Source: Epiperipatus broadwayi (lineage: Eukaryota > Onychophora > Udeonychophora > Euonychophora > Peripatidae). From it: 64,000 nt of DNA. The notes below the pieces were generated by a model. It saw only the letters and a program-made list of their open reading frames with translations. It made no database searches and was not told the DNA's origin. The stretch lies in assembly GCA_028023455.1 (NCBI GenBank), contig JAQFVV010000001.1, forward strand, positions 19,341,611-19,405,610, given 5' to 3'. How positions within the stretch are numbered: the stretch's first letter is position 1; each line of letters starts with the position of its first letter. Positions 12,001-27,698 of this stretch are shown here, in pieces. Both the position numbers and the translations under genes were made by a program.

Positions 12001-13060
12001 AATACTATCAATACAAAATACAACACTACTTAAATTGCAAAAAGAAAAACAAACAAACAATTCAGCAAATAATATACTAATGAGAAAAAGCAATGTATGC
12101 AGAAAAGAAAAATATTATAATAGTTTAAATGAGATGCTTAGAATAACTGAGTAAATAGAATTATATAAACTAGTGAGAAATGAGTTAGTGGTAGATTACT
12201 ATAAAACATTAAAGAATAAAAAATTTTAAGCCACAAAATATCATCTTAGTAATAAATTAAAATTATTTCAGTAATAAAAAGAAAAATTGGTATGATTATC
12301 AAAAAATGAGGATAATATTAAAAAGTGTATGCAAGAATTTTTATAGAAGAGGCTGTATAATAGGAAAAGCAAAATAAATCATACAATAACTTCAATATGG
12401 CAAGTAAAAAATCTATTAAAAAAAATGAATATATTTTTTTAAAAACAAAACAAATACTTAAATAATAAAAATATACCAGATGACCGAAAACATGCAATAA
12501 TAATATGAATATGAAAAAAAAAAAAAAATTAAAAGATATTGAGATTTTTCTACTTATCAGTTTCTTATAAGTTATTACTATAAGTATTATAATTTGTCAC
12601 ATTAGATTCAAGTCAATCATTAAACTAAATTGAAATTCCAAGTGGATTCTATCAATCTAGACTAGTACTAGTAGAAGTTATAGAAAAAATAAAATTAACA
12701 AATATATCTTAGTATTTTGATTGGATTTCTAGATTTTGGAAAGGTATTTAACTTTATAATCTTGTTATCATGACACAGATGTAGATAATTACCAATTTTT
12801 AAAGATTTCATGGTATTTGGACTATATTGTAACACTGCGGGGGAGATTTTATCTTTCCAAAACTTTTTGTAATAGTTTTATGGAATGTATTCTGTAAATT
12901 AAATTGAAAAGTAAAGTGAATAAAAGTAAATAGAAATTGCTTAAAACGTTTGGAATTTGTAGCTGATTTGGTAATTTTTAAAAATAGTAATTCAGAGATG
13001 CATAAATTATTGAATAAACTTCCAGATGAATGTAAAATAAATCAAAAATAAAAACCGGCC
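8819..13060. other. AT-rich non-coding region
   Basis: I found no gene. The stretch contains a short TTA array near 9001-9035, a degenerate ~60 bp tandem repeat near 10.5-10.8 kb (listed separately) and scattered TA-rich tracts. Open frames are short and featureless. Confidence 0.55.
10510..10800. repeat. Degenerate ~60 bp tandem repeat, about five units
   Basis: The motif AAAAGAACCT followed by ATTTGAGATAAATATATTTT recurs with GAAC(C/A)T at 10555, 10611, 10672, about 10733 and 10795, giving spacings of 56-62 bases. Units differ by several substitutions, so the array is old. Confidence 0.7.
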
Positions 13061-13064
13061 TCAG

Positions 13065-13380
13065 GGTGGCCTTTGAGCATTACATCATCAGATTTTCAAT
13101 TGGATGGATGGTTGAAGTGTTGGAGTGTGGAGTGGATTGAAGCCTGCCCATTAAAGCACGAAGATTGGCTATCTTAATATATATCTGAGCACTTATTGCA
13201 TATATGTGTGGAGGTGATAATCTGGACCAATTGATGATTGCTGGTTTAGCATGAAATACATATATTGGTGATCTTTTAGTCATATATGTGTTCGAGTGTA
13301 TCCGTGGCATGAGATAGAGTGGAGAGTAGTGGGTCGTATGAAAGTCTGTGCTCATATACCCTATATATTACATATATTGA
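13065..13380. repeat. Dispersed repeat shared with 43.0-43.3 kb
   Basis: Matches the segment at about 43.04-43.31 kb in the same orientation, including TATATGTGTGGAGGTGATAA, GATTGCTGGT, TTGGTGATCTTTT and the right-end tRNA-like part. A 91-codon minus-strand open frame (13080-13355) spans it but has no recognised domain, and the second copy does not keep it open, so I treat the locus as a repeat. Confidence 0.6.
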
Positions 13381-17055
<3,675 letters not shown>

Positions 17056-17102
17056 ATTATTATTATTATTATTATTATTATGATGATGATGATGATGATG
17101 TT
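17056..17102. repeat. (TTA)n(TGA)n tract joining two LINE 3' ends
   Basis: TTA units pass into ATG/GAT units. The tract is the 3' tail of the plus-strand LINE fragment and also abuts the 3' end of the minus-strand LINE copy 2, so two LINEs meet tail to tail here. Confidence 0.8.
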
Positions 17103-20100
17103 TTAAAGAATTTTATTTAGTAAACAAAGGTGACATTGATAGTTATATATACGTAAGGGGTAATCTAGTTTTTAAAGTTATCTATTGGATATATATAAAC
17201 AATAATTAGAAGTTCAGTGCATATCTATTGGATATATATAAACAATAATTAGAAGTTCAGTGCATAAGCAATTTGATTATGGTTGGCAAAATAAGTAAGA
17301 CTTATTAATTGGATATATGTGTAATATAAAGTTCATTAGCTGTAGCTTAAGAAACATATTAAAAGCCACAAATCTTTTATAGATATGGTTCTTATAAAGA
17401 ATGTTTGCTAAAGTAGGTAGACATCTTTATAGTTTATAGATTTGAATGTTGGATCAATTAAGATACCTTTTACTTATTTGTTATCAAAAAATATGTCTCA
17501 CTACAATGTTCATTAGTTATGAATAATGCTAAATATTGACTGAATTTATGGAATTATAGCAGGAGGTTAGAGTCTGAACTAAGGTTTTATGAGTGGCCAT
17601 GTAGTGGCAAAAATGATCACATGCACAATCTTGCTGTCTCTAGTTCTTATCTACTCAAGCTTATTGGAGAAGGTAACTGGATAACATCTAGTGTTGTTAC
17701 CAAGGCAAAAAGTAAATTGTGTACATCAAAATTCATAAAGACTAAATATAGCTGCATAAATGATAAGTGTGGGACCTCAATGGAATGTTTCAATGATGTT
17801 ATTGAGCATAATTCTATCATTCATGTATGTTTTCAACATGATCTCTCTCATTGGTGCTAGAGTTGGACATCTTGTGGAGTAGATGTAACAGCATTTCCTT
17901 CTTGTGGTACAAGCTGCAAATAGGGCCAATGTTGGTTCATAGTCTGCAATATCAAAGAAATTGAGAGGTAGATAAAGGATAAAGATTGAGCTTCAACAGG
18001 AAGTCAAACTATTTGGGCCTCAATGATCATTTCTTAAATCAGTGAAGCAATTGTCTGTTGTTAACTAGGAGCACTGGGAAGAGGTTGTCAACAGTTTGAT
18101 TGGGGTATAACATGTTATATATATTTCAATAAGTAAATTTACTTGCATTAAGTGTAAACATTTGGTTGTGAATATCTTGGAAGTTGACTTATGAGGAATG
18201 ATAAAAATCCCTATACAGGAGGGGAGCAGTTTGTAGGTATTATGTAAGACCAATTCAAATTCTGGAAAGCATCTGTAATGGCTGCTAGAAGTTTTATGAT
18301 GCTTTGAATATGGAATACCCAGATGGAATGAAAACTTAATCCATTCTGGGTTATGTGGAGACTTAGTTGTTTTTCAGAAATAGAGACCATTTTTTTGCAA
18401 CATAGACTCTTGCTGCACAGCAAGGAGATTAACAAAATATAGGTTTTAGTGAAATTAATGATTGTCAAAAAATAAGATATTTTCTAATTAGTAACTGGTG
18501 GAAAAGACACACTTTTGAGTATAATGAGAGATATGTTTTGGAGAAGAAAGAGGTTATTCACTCAGCATCATCTCTCAGCTAGTTTTGAATTTTTTGACTC
18601 TTACTGTTAGTTCCCAAATAGAAAGGAAAGCCTAAAGAAAGCATTTGTGTGTGTTGGTTTACCTGTATAGAGAAACCAGAGGTTTTATTAACATTAAATT
18701 TGAGCTTAAAGTCAGTAGTATAATTATTAAGGATTATTTGTAAGATAGGCAGTTGTTTTTAGAGGCAAAAAGCTAGGCATGATATGTATAGGCAAGTATG
18801 TGGGATTTGTATGCCTGGAAATTTTATTTGTATATTATTTATGAGGGGATTGACATACTTCATAAATAATAAGGCACTAAGTGATGATTCTTGTCATACT
18901 GATTGTCTGAGAACAAATGAAGGCAATGATCTTACCATTGAGAGCAATATGAATTTCCTGCCTTAGTTGTGAGTTGGTTAAAAGACACAAGAAGCTGTAA
19001 TGTATTGCTGTGTTAGCAAGAGTTTGAATTACGATGTCAGCAGGACTGAATCAAATGCAGCTGAAATGTCAATTTGGACAGCCTTTGGAGTATAGCTTGA
19101 ACTGAATTCAGTGTTGTTTTAAAAAAAAGTGCAGCTTGCCTGCAGAAGCAACTTTTTTTGAAAATTGCTCAGATGATATTAGTGGGAGGAGATATGGTTC
19201 TATTTTGTCTTTCAGAACCAAACCTTCTCAAGAATTTTGATTCCAATGGAACCCAAGGAAAAAGAATGTAAGTTAGAGGAATTGGATATTAGAGCTGGTT
19301 TTTTGTTGAATGGAACTAAAGAAATAAGATATAGTCCTTGTATGTTGTAGAGTTTTTGGGAGAGATAGTTTGCCAAGTCACATAGGTATGTATTGGTAAA
19401 TTGATGTAAGTGTGAGAAAACAAATATAGATATCCCAGGATGCTGGGATGAAAAGTATCAGGTATAGTGACTATTTTGAGTGCAAAGTGAATAGGTGACA
19501 AGAGGTATCAGATTCAGGTGTTCCAAAGACATTAGTAAGTGGTATAAGGGCACTATGTGCTTGTAATTTTTGTTTAAAGTGTTGGTATATTGACTCTATC
19601 ATATTATACTAAGCACAGAACACTCCATAACCTCCAGTGCTAATGAAACCCCTACAGTACATGGGTAGCCATCAAATGTACCCTCTAGTACAAGTGTGTT
19701 GCTATGTTCTGCATATTTTCTTTTTTGGGGTGTCCAGATATACTTTCAAGGTGTTTCAAGCATTATTATATGATTCAGTGAGTTTCTTGAGGTATATGCA
19801 CATGTAAAAAGCAGATCAACAAATTGTAATTCTCTTGTGCATCTCATTAGCTAAGGCTAACAGCTTAGAAGGTGTTGAGGTAGAACACATGATATGATTG
19901 TTATTAAGTGATAATATGTGTATAATTAAAATATAATGCACTGGATCGAGAGGCATGTTTTTAAGTTTAAAAAACATGATGTACATTTCCAAATATAAAA
20001 ATTCAGTGGTTTAGGGAGGGAGAATACTCATTGTTTTGTGTAAGTAAATTAATGATGTGTACATGTCAATGACATTATGCATAAGCATTTAAGCAGAGTG

Positions 20101-21459
20101 ATCAGAGAATAGAGAATGGTGAAAGGTTAGTTTGATTTGATGATGATACATAGGAGAGTGAAAACATAAATTTATGAGGGAGGCATGATGATTGTTGTAA
20201 GAAATAATGCAACTTGATGTAAATATTTTTTGACAAAGACATGATAGTTCACATTAAAATCCCCTAGTAAAATGACCAGATGGGGAGATGATCAAAGCAG
20301 TGAGTTGATATTAAATATTACCCTTTGATTACTTACTGTAGGATCAAGTGGTATGTAGATGAATATTATAGTAATAATAATAATACTGTGATGGGAAAAT
20401 GTGGCAATAAGCAAATTTTCATTTATGTATATTGTTCTAAATTATGAAAAAGAAAACTTTCAAGTTATGATTAATCTGGTGCAAACTGATGGTGATGATG
20501 ATTATCTTGGTCAGGCAAAGGGGTCAATCTGAGACCACTATTTCTTTTCATCTCTAGAAGACCAATTATATGTGACTGAGTGTTCCTATTTTTAACTGCA
20601 TGTTAGATTATGTATGAGGGAAATGCTTATTATGGGTAGTTATGGTTTGAGTAATAGATTTGATAGCTATTAGTAATTAGCTAGTGTTTAAGTCTTATTA
20701 TAACTTAGAGCTGTTTTCTAAGGCTGTTAAATTTAAATTCATTTCAATAGTATTACTTTCAGCATACACAGGATGTTGTGTGTCTTCTTGCATAGTAGCA
20801 TTTCTAGAAAATACCTCAGAGTTTGAACATGGTTCATTATTCAAAAGATTGATCAATGAGTGTATGTAGTTGAGCTCAGGATTAGTGAGATCTATGAGTA
20901 TTGCATAGTTTTGGGAGACTCTTCTTGGGCTATCATTGTGTTTGATTATTTTATGACTAGGTTTTCTTTTAATATGACTCTTTGAGAGACTGCTTTCAAT
21001 AGGTGGAAGGCATGATATCAGAAAGTCCATAGTGTTGGTGAATGTCTAGTTTACTATAAAAAGAATATCTTGAAGGCTGTTAATTGCTTTATTGTTTGGT
21101 GCAGCTGTCTGGGGTTTTTCAAGTGCTCCAATTGGCTCTTTCTTTATACAATATTTATCTATTGAAATGGGTTTCTGGTAGAAGTTGTGATCTACAATTT
21201 GGATGTTGGTCATAGTAGTTTAACCTGTGGAGAGATTTATTAGTTGAACATCTTTACTTGCAGAGAAGCTTTTGTGAGATGTAACAGGTTGAGGATAATC
21301 ATGTATTTGTACATGTGCACTGTGTGCAGTGTTATCAATGGTAGGTTCATTTTCATTATGGATACATAGAGATGTGTGACCACAATGAATAGTAGTACAA
21401 TTGGTGCTTATATAATCAAGATGACCACAGAAGAAGCATTGTTGGTTTTTGTCTCAATC

Positions 21460-21462
<3 letters not shown>
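17103..21462 (-). mobile_element. LINE copy 2 (same family as 3.25-8.82 kb), heavily decayed
   Basis: Nucleotide similarity to copy 1 follows the same order. The region near 17.87-18.06 kb matches the C-terminal finger region at 4.06-4.2 kb. 18.2-18.6 kb matches the RT thumb. 19.0-19.5 kb matches the RT fingers (HPSILGYLYLF near the conserved PGTHGIPKFV). 20.1-20.5 kb matches the endonuclease. The ORF1 C-terminal part lies near 20.7-21.0 kb. The 5' end reaches a CFFCGHLDYISTNC zinc knuckle (minus strand, about 21.40-21.45 kb) and stops at a TAA array. No frame longer than about 110 codons remains. Confidence 0.75.
17179..17264. repeat. Two 43 bp direct repeats
   Basis: The unit starting TATCTATTGGATATATATAA is present twice in exact tandem (17179-17221 and 17222-17264) inside the 3' part of LINE copy 2. 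The lack of differences indicates a recent duplication. Confidence 0.9.
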
Positions 21463-21542
<80 letters not shown>

Positions 21543-21554
21543 TTTGTCTCAATC

Positions 21555-21613
<59 letters not shown>

Positions 21614-21620
21614 TTGTCTC

Positions 21621-21674
<54 letters not shown>

Positions 21675-21675
21675 T
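21450..21675. repeat. Composite microsatellite: (TTTGTCTCAATCA)(TAA)n repeated three times
   Basis: Three TAA arrays are each preceded by the same anchor TTTGTCTCAATCA (the third is shortened to TTTGTCTCAA). The anchor comes from the ORF1 zinc-knuckle end of LINE copy 2. The whole anchor-plus-array unit has therefore been duplicated, not just the trinucleotide. Confidence 0.85.
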
Positions 21676-21689
21676 TTTCTTCTTTTTTT

Positions 21690-23600
21690 CTTTTTCTCCT
21701 TCTCCTCCTCCTTCTTCAAAGGAACTCTATTAAAACCAAAACAAGTGTACATAATTTATTTTGGCACACATTTGTTTACATAGATGATTGTTTTATTCAT
21801 ATGCATTATTTTAATGTATAGTAATATAAATGTCAGAGGGAGATTTACATTTCTGAATGGGACCAAAGCATTGGATTATTAGGGACATTGAAATAATGTA
21901 ATTACATATACTTAAACTAGAGTGTACATGACCAAAAATTAAATTAATTTGTGTACAAATTTACAAGTCTTTATTGAGGCTTGTAAATATATACCTACAA
22001 AGATTTTAGGTTTTTACATTTATGTCTTATGGATATTAAAATTGCATTTCTATCAAAGCTTTATTTCTTAACAATGCAATTTCAAAGTTCTTTTGATTGG
22101 TGTAGAGGATTGTATGGCTGTTAGTAAGTACATGGTTGTGGAGGGTATTGTTGAGAGTTTTTTTGGTTATGGTAGCATTAGCTAGTTGGCTGGTGATATG
22201 TTAATTCATTAGATTCATTTGTTTTTTTGAAATTGAAACAATCTTTTTTTTACCCACAGAAACTTTCTACACAATGAGTTTACTTTACTAGTAAAAGATT
22301 TAGTGTATAGTATTATTGGAGAATAGTATGTGATTCAAGTCATAATTAATATATTAAACAGGGATACTTTTGAGTACAATGATAGGTAAGATTTTGAAAG
22401 TGAATCAATTATATTTTTAATTTTATTTTTAATTTTGTTTTGTATTTGTCGATGCATTTCTAGGTTGCTCAAATAGAAAGGGAATCTCACAAAAGAGCAA
22501 GGTTTTTCTTTAAAATGTTGTGTGTGAAATTGTCCTGTTTATATTGACCATGCAGAAGATTTATCCATGTTAAACTCCAGCTTGTATTTGTTAGTGTATA
22601 AATAAAAAAATTTAAATAGAGTTGGGATTTGGTTTTTAGAAGTTAAAAAAATCAAGACATTATCCAGTTAGGTAATGCGAGAGATGTTTACTTTCAGACC
22701 AGGTATGTATATGCCTGATAATTCTTTTTCTATCATATTCAGTAAGAGATTAATATAGAAAGTAAAAAAGAGCACTTAGTGGTGAACCTTATCGAATTGA
22801 ACAGTAAGGTACAAAAGAGAGTGAATTCTTGCTATAAAGTGTAATATGTATTTCTCAACTTAATAGAAAATTAGTGATTAAATATATTAAGGATCTTGGT
22901 ATTTTTGTGTCTGCTAATGCTTCAACAAGGACAATCTTGAGAAATTACTATTCCAGTTCCATAGATGGAGAGGATGAATCTCTGGAACATGCAGAGAAGC
23001 CCTGGCCCCTCAGGTAGGTAGCTGGATTTATTGCTGAGCCTGTATATATATATATATTTGTTTCTAATAATCCTGTTGTATGTGCTCTGATTTGATTTAT
23101 CAAATTTCTGACTTTGAAATTTTTATTGATTGCATTAAGTCCTCTGACATTTAAAACAGCAATTTTAAGTTTCATTAATATTTTTTTTTTTTTTTTGAGT
23201 TTAGGAACTCATGTCTTCCTACTTTTCTTCCTCGATTTCCACTGCATCTTGAAACACCAAGCCACTCTCTTCATCCACTGCTACAGCCCAATTATATATT
23301 TCCTGCTCACTGTGAGAATTCTCTTATTCAATTCTCACCTTTTTATATCTTCTATCTTGTTTTGGTGGATGCCCTGGTTTGCACCTATATTCAGGGTTCA
23401 TTTCTATTTGAGTAGGCAGATCCAGAGTAATAGCCTCCATCAGTTCAGCAGATGTTTTATTAATAATTGTTGGGCATAGTATGACTTTGGTTGAAATTTT
23501 GCATCTTCTATCTACATGAATCACATCTTCAGTTTCAGTTTCAAGTGCCATTATTTAAGTGTAATCTTTATTTCCACTCTTTGACTGATTTTCACATTTC
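21690..23600 (-). mobile_element. LINE copy 3, internally deleted
   Basis: A third minus-strand copy of the same family. The segment at 22.1-22.9 kb matches the RT thumb and palm of copy 1, and a decayed metal-binding box near 22.66 kb reads LDNV instead of MDDI. It joins directly to the endonuclease N terminus at 22948-23175 (MKLKIAVLNVRGLN… LLETNI…), so the endonuclease core and RT fingers are missing. ORF1's C-terminal part is at 23324-23551, with MEAITLDLPTQIEMNPEYRC matching copy 1's MEAIMPCLPQVEVNTIEKKV. It is useful as the family's adapter-free reference for the ORF2 start. Confidence 0.78.
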
Positions 23601-23668
23601 ATATGGCTTACCTTTCCTGCAATTCACTTATCCTCTTTTTCATTGTTTAATCTCTCTTGCTTATAGAG

Positions 23669-23935
<267 letters not shown>

Positions 23936-25010
23936 CTAATCAATTGTCACATTTGCTATTGTGCTGATGCAGTCCATTCAAATTATTGCTCATTATTTTA
24001 TTATGACCAAAATATTTTTTTTGTAGATCACAGATCATGGCAGATGAGATTCAGCCAAAATATTGGGGTTATACTACTAAACAACTATATAGAATAATGA
24101 ATCCAAAAACAGTATTTATATAAGAGAACCTTCTTGGTGTGAATTCTTCAAGAACTGAATGTAGAATAATGTTTATAGTTAAAGAATTGTTAGTGCTTAA
24201 CATTGTTAGAATTGCTCTTAGTAAAATTCCCAGTGCAACTATTTAATTAAACAGATAGATGGTTGTAAGATTATTTTTTTTTGGAAGAGAAGAATATTGT
24301 GTAAAAAATCTTCATGATGTTAGATTTACTTTGAGGTCTAAATGATGTTCTTTATTCTATGAATTCCTAGATAAATCAAATGGAAAACAAATATTACTAA
24401 AATTGCTTTATATATTAATATCTTTGCTCACTATATTAGTATTGAGATTTCAATAGTGGATTCAGAAAGTTGTTTTTAAACAGTGTTATTATGTCAAGAA
24501 TAATAAAAGACTACTACTTTTCTTGGTAGAAACTATATGATTGAGATTTCAATAGTGGATGCAGAAAGTTGTTTTTAAACAGTGTTATTATGTCAAGAAT
24601 AATAAAAGACTACTACTTTTCTTGGTAGAAACTATATGATTAGAAATAATCTCATTCCTCTGTAAACTTAAAAAAATATGTTGACTATGAATTTTTCTTA
24701 ACATATGATCTAACTATTACAAATGCTTTATTTAAACAGAAGAACATTATAAAAAAACGTGGATGCATATACAAAGGCTGCCACATGTGGGCATGCAGTT
24801 TGTGTCCTGAACAAGGGCATTTCATCACAGAAGGCACATGTCACCATGCTAATTAATAAAAAATTATAAGTAAACAAAAATGTATACATCTTTTAATCAC
24901 TCCATTATTAAAAACATTTTTTGAATATAAATAATTTTTATTTAAATATGAGAACTATGTTTTTACTTAAAAAAGGCTAATGTCTTTAATTCTCAGTATT
25001 TTTGTAAGAA
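23936..25010. other. Non-coding spacer with one tandem duplication
   Basis: I recognise no gene here. The patch around 24.77-24.84 kb is less AT-rich but matched nothing I know. Confidence 0.45.
24442..24639. repeat. 99 bp tandem duplication
   Basis: Two adjacent 99-base copies starting TTGAGATTTCAATAGTGGAT (24442 and 24541) differ at one visible base (TTC versus TGC at the same site). This is a recent local duplication. Confidence 0.93.
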
Positions 25011-25110
25011 GTTTGAGCACCAGACATGCAAGTATCAGAATCAATCCTGGGACCTTCTAATTTTAAATCAGACACTCTGTCATTGCACCAAACCATCCAG
25101 GGAAATTGCT
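25011..25110 (-). repeat. tRNA-derived SINE-like fragment
   Basis: On the minus strand, an A-box-like TGGTGCAATGA is followed about 45 bases later by a B-box-like GGATTGATTCT, then TTGCATGTCTGGTGCT. A related copy is at 29325-29400 on the plus strand. Box matches are imperfect, so this would be an old SINE head rather than a tRNA gene. Confidence 0.4.
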
Positions 25111-25336
25111 TAAAATATATATATATATATATATTTACATATTATACATTCTACCAATGTGTTAAACCAAATGCTGCATATTGGTATTTTAGAGTGAACA
25201 TTCACATAAAGTTATGCTATTGCTATAAAAAGTGTTGCAATAATCAATTCTTTTCAAAGAAATAACTTTTGTTTAAATACCACAATTTATATAAAAAATT
25301 GCACATAACTATTAATAATTTATTTAAAAGTGAACT

Positions 25337-25375
<39 letters not shown>

Positions 25376-25452
25376 AATTCTAATATTTTCACGGATAAAA
25401 GATGTCATATTATTATTACTATTTTCGGGATATTCCATGTAGTGAAAAAGCT

Positions 25453-25500
25453 AAATGCTGACATTTCAGTACAATATCAAGTACCTTCCTCAGAGCATCC
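25453..25500 (-). ncRNA. Hammerhead-like ribozyme in Penelope 3' region, left arm
   Basis: Sense order: stem I GGATGCT, CTGAGGA (25487-25493), stem II GTAC/GTAC around a TTGATATT loop, GAAA (25464-25467), TGTC, then AGCATTT. Stem I pairs ATGCT with AGCAT perfectly and extends by A-U and G-U pairs. Stem III is minimal, as in the short-stem type I hammerheads reported from Penelope-like elements. All invariant core bases are present. Confidence 0.62.
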
Positions 25501-25834
25501 TCTTTCTCAAATCATAAGAATGCATGTGAGATTTAAAATCGTTTTTATCGTTTTCTTTCTCCTCATATTTAAATTCTATTGCTTGAGAAGTTTCAAAATT
25601 TATTTTCTCTTCCAATAGCTTCTTCCAAATGTTGTTAATCTTCTTTAATTCACACCTTTCTTATATGCTCTTGGGCCTTTTAAAAATCGCTATAGCTTCT
25701 CTTAGCAATCTCTGGTCATATTGTTCAATTTTTGCTAAAATATTTGTTTTTTCAAAATTGATATCATGATTTGTTAATTTTATATGAGAATAAATAGCTG
25801 ATGAATTGGATTTTTCTCTCACTGCCAGAATGTG

Positions 25835-26704
25835 TTACTTTCTAATATTTCTTCTATGATTAGTCTGTCCTATATATGTATGTGGGCAGACCCTACATGG
25901 AATTTCATATACACTATGACACTCCAAAGCAAGTTTGTCTTTAGGAAGTGGAAATATTTCACTAATTTTTTTATAAGTAGTGTAAATTGTGTGAATATTA
26001 TTATTCTTTAAAATGTTACCAATTCTATCAGTTACTCCTTTTATATATGACAAAATTGTCTTAATTTTTGATGTATCAAAATCTTTTTTCTTTTGATATG
26101 TATAAGCCCTATTAATAATGTTGTAATTAAAACCATTATGAAGAAGCATTTTATTAGTAGCAAAAAGGTCTCGGTGAAAATGGCTATCATCAGAAAGTCT
26201 CTTTGTTCTATCCAGAAAGTCTCTTTGTTCTATCCAATAATGTCTTTGCCACTGAAAATAGTTGTGCAGGATGGTGATGAGAGGAAAAATGCAGATATCT
26301 CCCAGTGTGTGTTGGTTTTTATATTTACCATGAGATAAAGAACCATCTTCTCTTCTTTCAATCAAAACATCTAAAAAAGGTAATTGATTATTATTTTCTA
26401 TTTCCATGGTAAATTTAACATTGTTGTGAAGAGAGTTTAAAAAATTAAAAAAGTCATCAAGAGCATGCTTACCATGAGGCCAAATAACAAAGGTATGATC
26501 AACATACCACAGCCATATAGATGGTTTTTTAACTGCTAAAGTCAAAATTTTATTTTCCAAATCCTCCATAAAAATAGAAGCCAATGCTGGAGAAATTGGT
26601 GAACCCATAGCTAGACCTGATGTTTGTTTATACATCTGCCCATCAAAAACAAAAAATGTATTCGATAAGCAGTAGTCAACCAAAACCACAGCAAAATTAG
26701 GCAA
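25835..26704 (-). pseudogene. Penelope RT palm/thumb and GIY-YIG part, left arm
   Basis: An open stretch of 289 codons. Residues 28-50 form the conserved SGLAMGSPISPALASIFMED block. The catalytic box at residues 67-70 reads YVDH instead of YVDD (26495-26506), removing one metal-binding Asp. LPFLDVLIERREDGSLSHG is at about 107-125. Near the C terminus the GIY-YIG endonuclease begins: SVYEIPCRVCPHTYIGQTNH, with the CXXC that Penelope-like elements carry between the GIY-like and YIG halves. The upstream RT part (26697-26945) is in a different frame. The endonuclease is cut by a stop after RRNIRK. Confidence 0.85.
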
Positions 26705-27170
26705 CTGAATATTTTTTTAAAACTTGAATCGCTTCATTTACAGGTACACTAGTAAAAAGTGAAACAATGTCAAAACTTACCAAAATATCATTCTTAGTCA
26801 ATTTAATATCCCGGATAAGTTCAAGAAAATGATTAGCATCTTTAACATATGATGATATCGTTGTTAAATGCGGCTGTAGAAAAGAAGTCAAAAAACGAGC
26901 TAGTGTCTGTTTAGGTGAACCAACTGCACTTACAATCGGTCTCAATGGAATATCTGGCTTGTGAACTTTTGGTAAACCATATAAATTTTGGATAAAAAGA
27001 AGATTTTTCCCTCGGAGTAAGCTGTATCTTTGTTTCTCAATCTAGATCAGTAGAATAAATTAATGTTTTCGTTTTCTTTTCAAGATAAGTCATAGGATCT
27101 CTATAATTTTTTTTATAAATATTATCATTTAATAAATCATGTATTTTTTTTAAATAATCAGCACGCTGTA

Positions 27171-27698
27171 AAGAATTTATCTGATAGAAAATTATCAGAC
27201 TTTGAACTAAAAGTTTTAAATAAAGGTTTTAATTTTGCAATAACACCAACAAAATTACCTTTTGAGGATATTATTTGCAGAGTGGAAAGTAGTTTATCAA
27301 AAATACCTTGCGGGGATGCAGATATAGTGAGGGGGAAAATATACGATATTTTAAATAAAGCAAAACCACCTAAAACTAATTTATCAATTAATGAAAGAAG
27401 AGCTTTGTTTGCTTTAAAAAATGACAAATCTATTACTATTCTTCCGGCAGATAAGGGTAATACTACAGTAATTTTAAATAAGGCTGATTATTTTAAAAAA
27501 ATACATGATTTATTAAATGATAATATTTATAAAAAAATTTATAGAGATCCTATGACTTATCTTGAAAAGAAAACGAAAGCATTAATTTATTCTACTGATC
27601 TAGATTTAGAAACAAAGATACAGCTTACTCCGAGGAAAAATCTTTTTATCCAAAATTATATGGTTTACCAAAAGTTCACAAGCCAGATATTCCATTGA
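27171..27698 (+). pseudogene. Penelope ORF N-terminal part, right arm
   Basis: Open from 27171. Landmarks typical of Penelope proteins are LSDFELKVLNKGFNFAITP, LSINERRALFALKNDKSITI, and ILPADKGNTTVILNK, the RT fingers motif that binds the incoming nucleotide. The frame is lost near 27650, just before the LYGLPKVHKPDIPLRP block, which continues in another frame. The element is 5' truncated, as the N-terminal domain normally preceding this block is absent. Confidence 0.83.

Larger units (their letters stand above)
25395..27162 (-). mobile_element. Penelope-like element, left arm of head-to-head pair
   Basis: A 5'-truncated Penelope-like retroelement. Sense runs from 27162 down to about 25395. 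It encodes RT blocks (MRPIVSAVGSPKQTLARFLT at 26945; SGLAMGSPISPALASIFMEDLE in the segment below), a GIY-YIG domain, and a non-coding 3' part with a hammerhead-like motif. It is nearly identical to the right arm (27163-29216) but lacks about 315 bases at its 5' end. The arms diverge abruptly after an AATAATAATATGA stretch, marking the element's 3' end. Confidence 0.9.

Noticed and set aside
20684-21030. Overlapping plus and minus frames of 61 and 110 codons
   Set aside because: The minus frame is the decayed ORF1 end of LINE copy 2 and the plus frame is its shadow.
24770-24845. GC-richer patch with a CTGTGATGA on the minus strand, looked at as another hammerhead
   Set aside because: The core is not CTGANGA, no GAAA lies at the right place, and stems do not pair.
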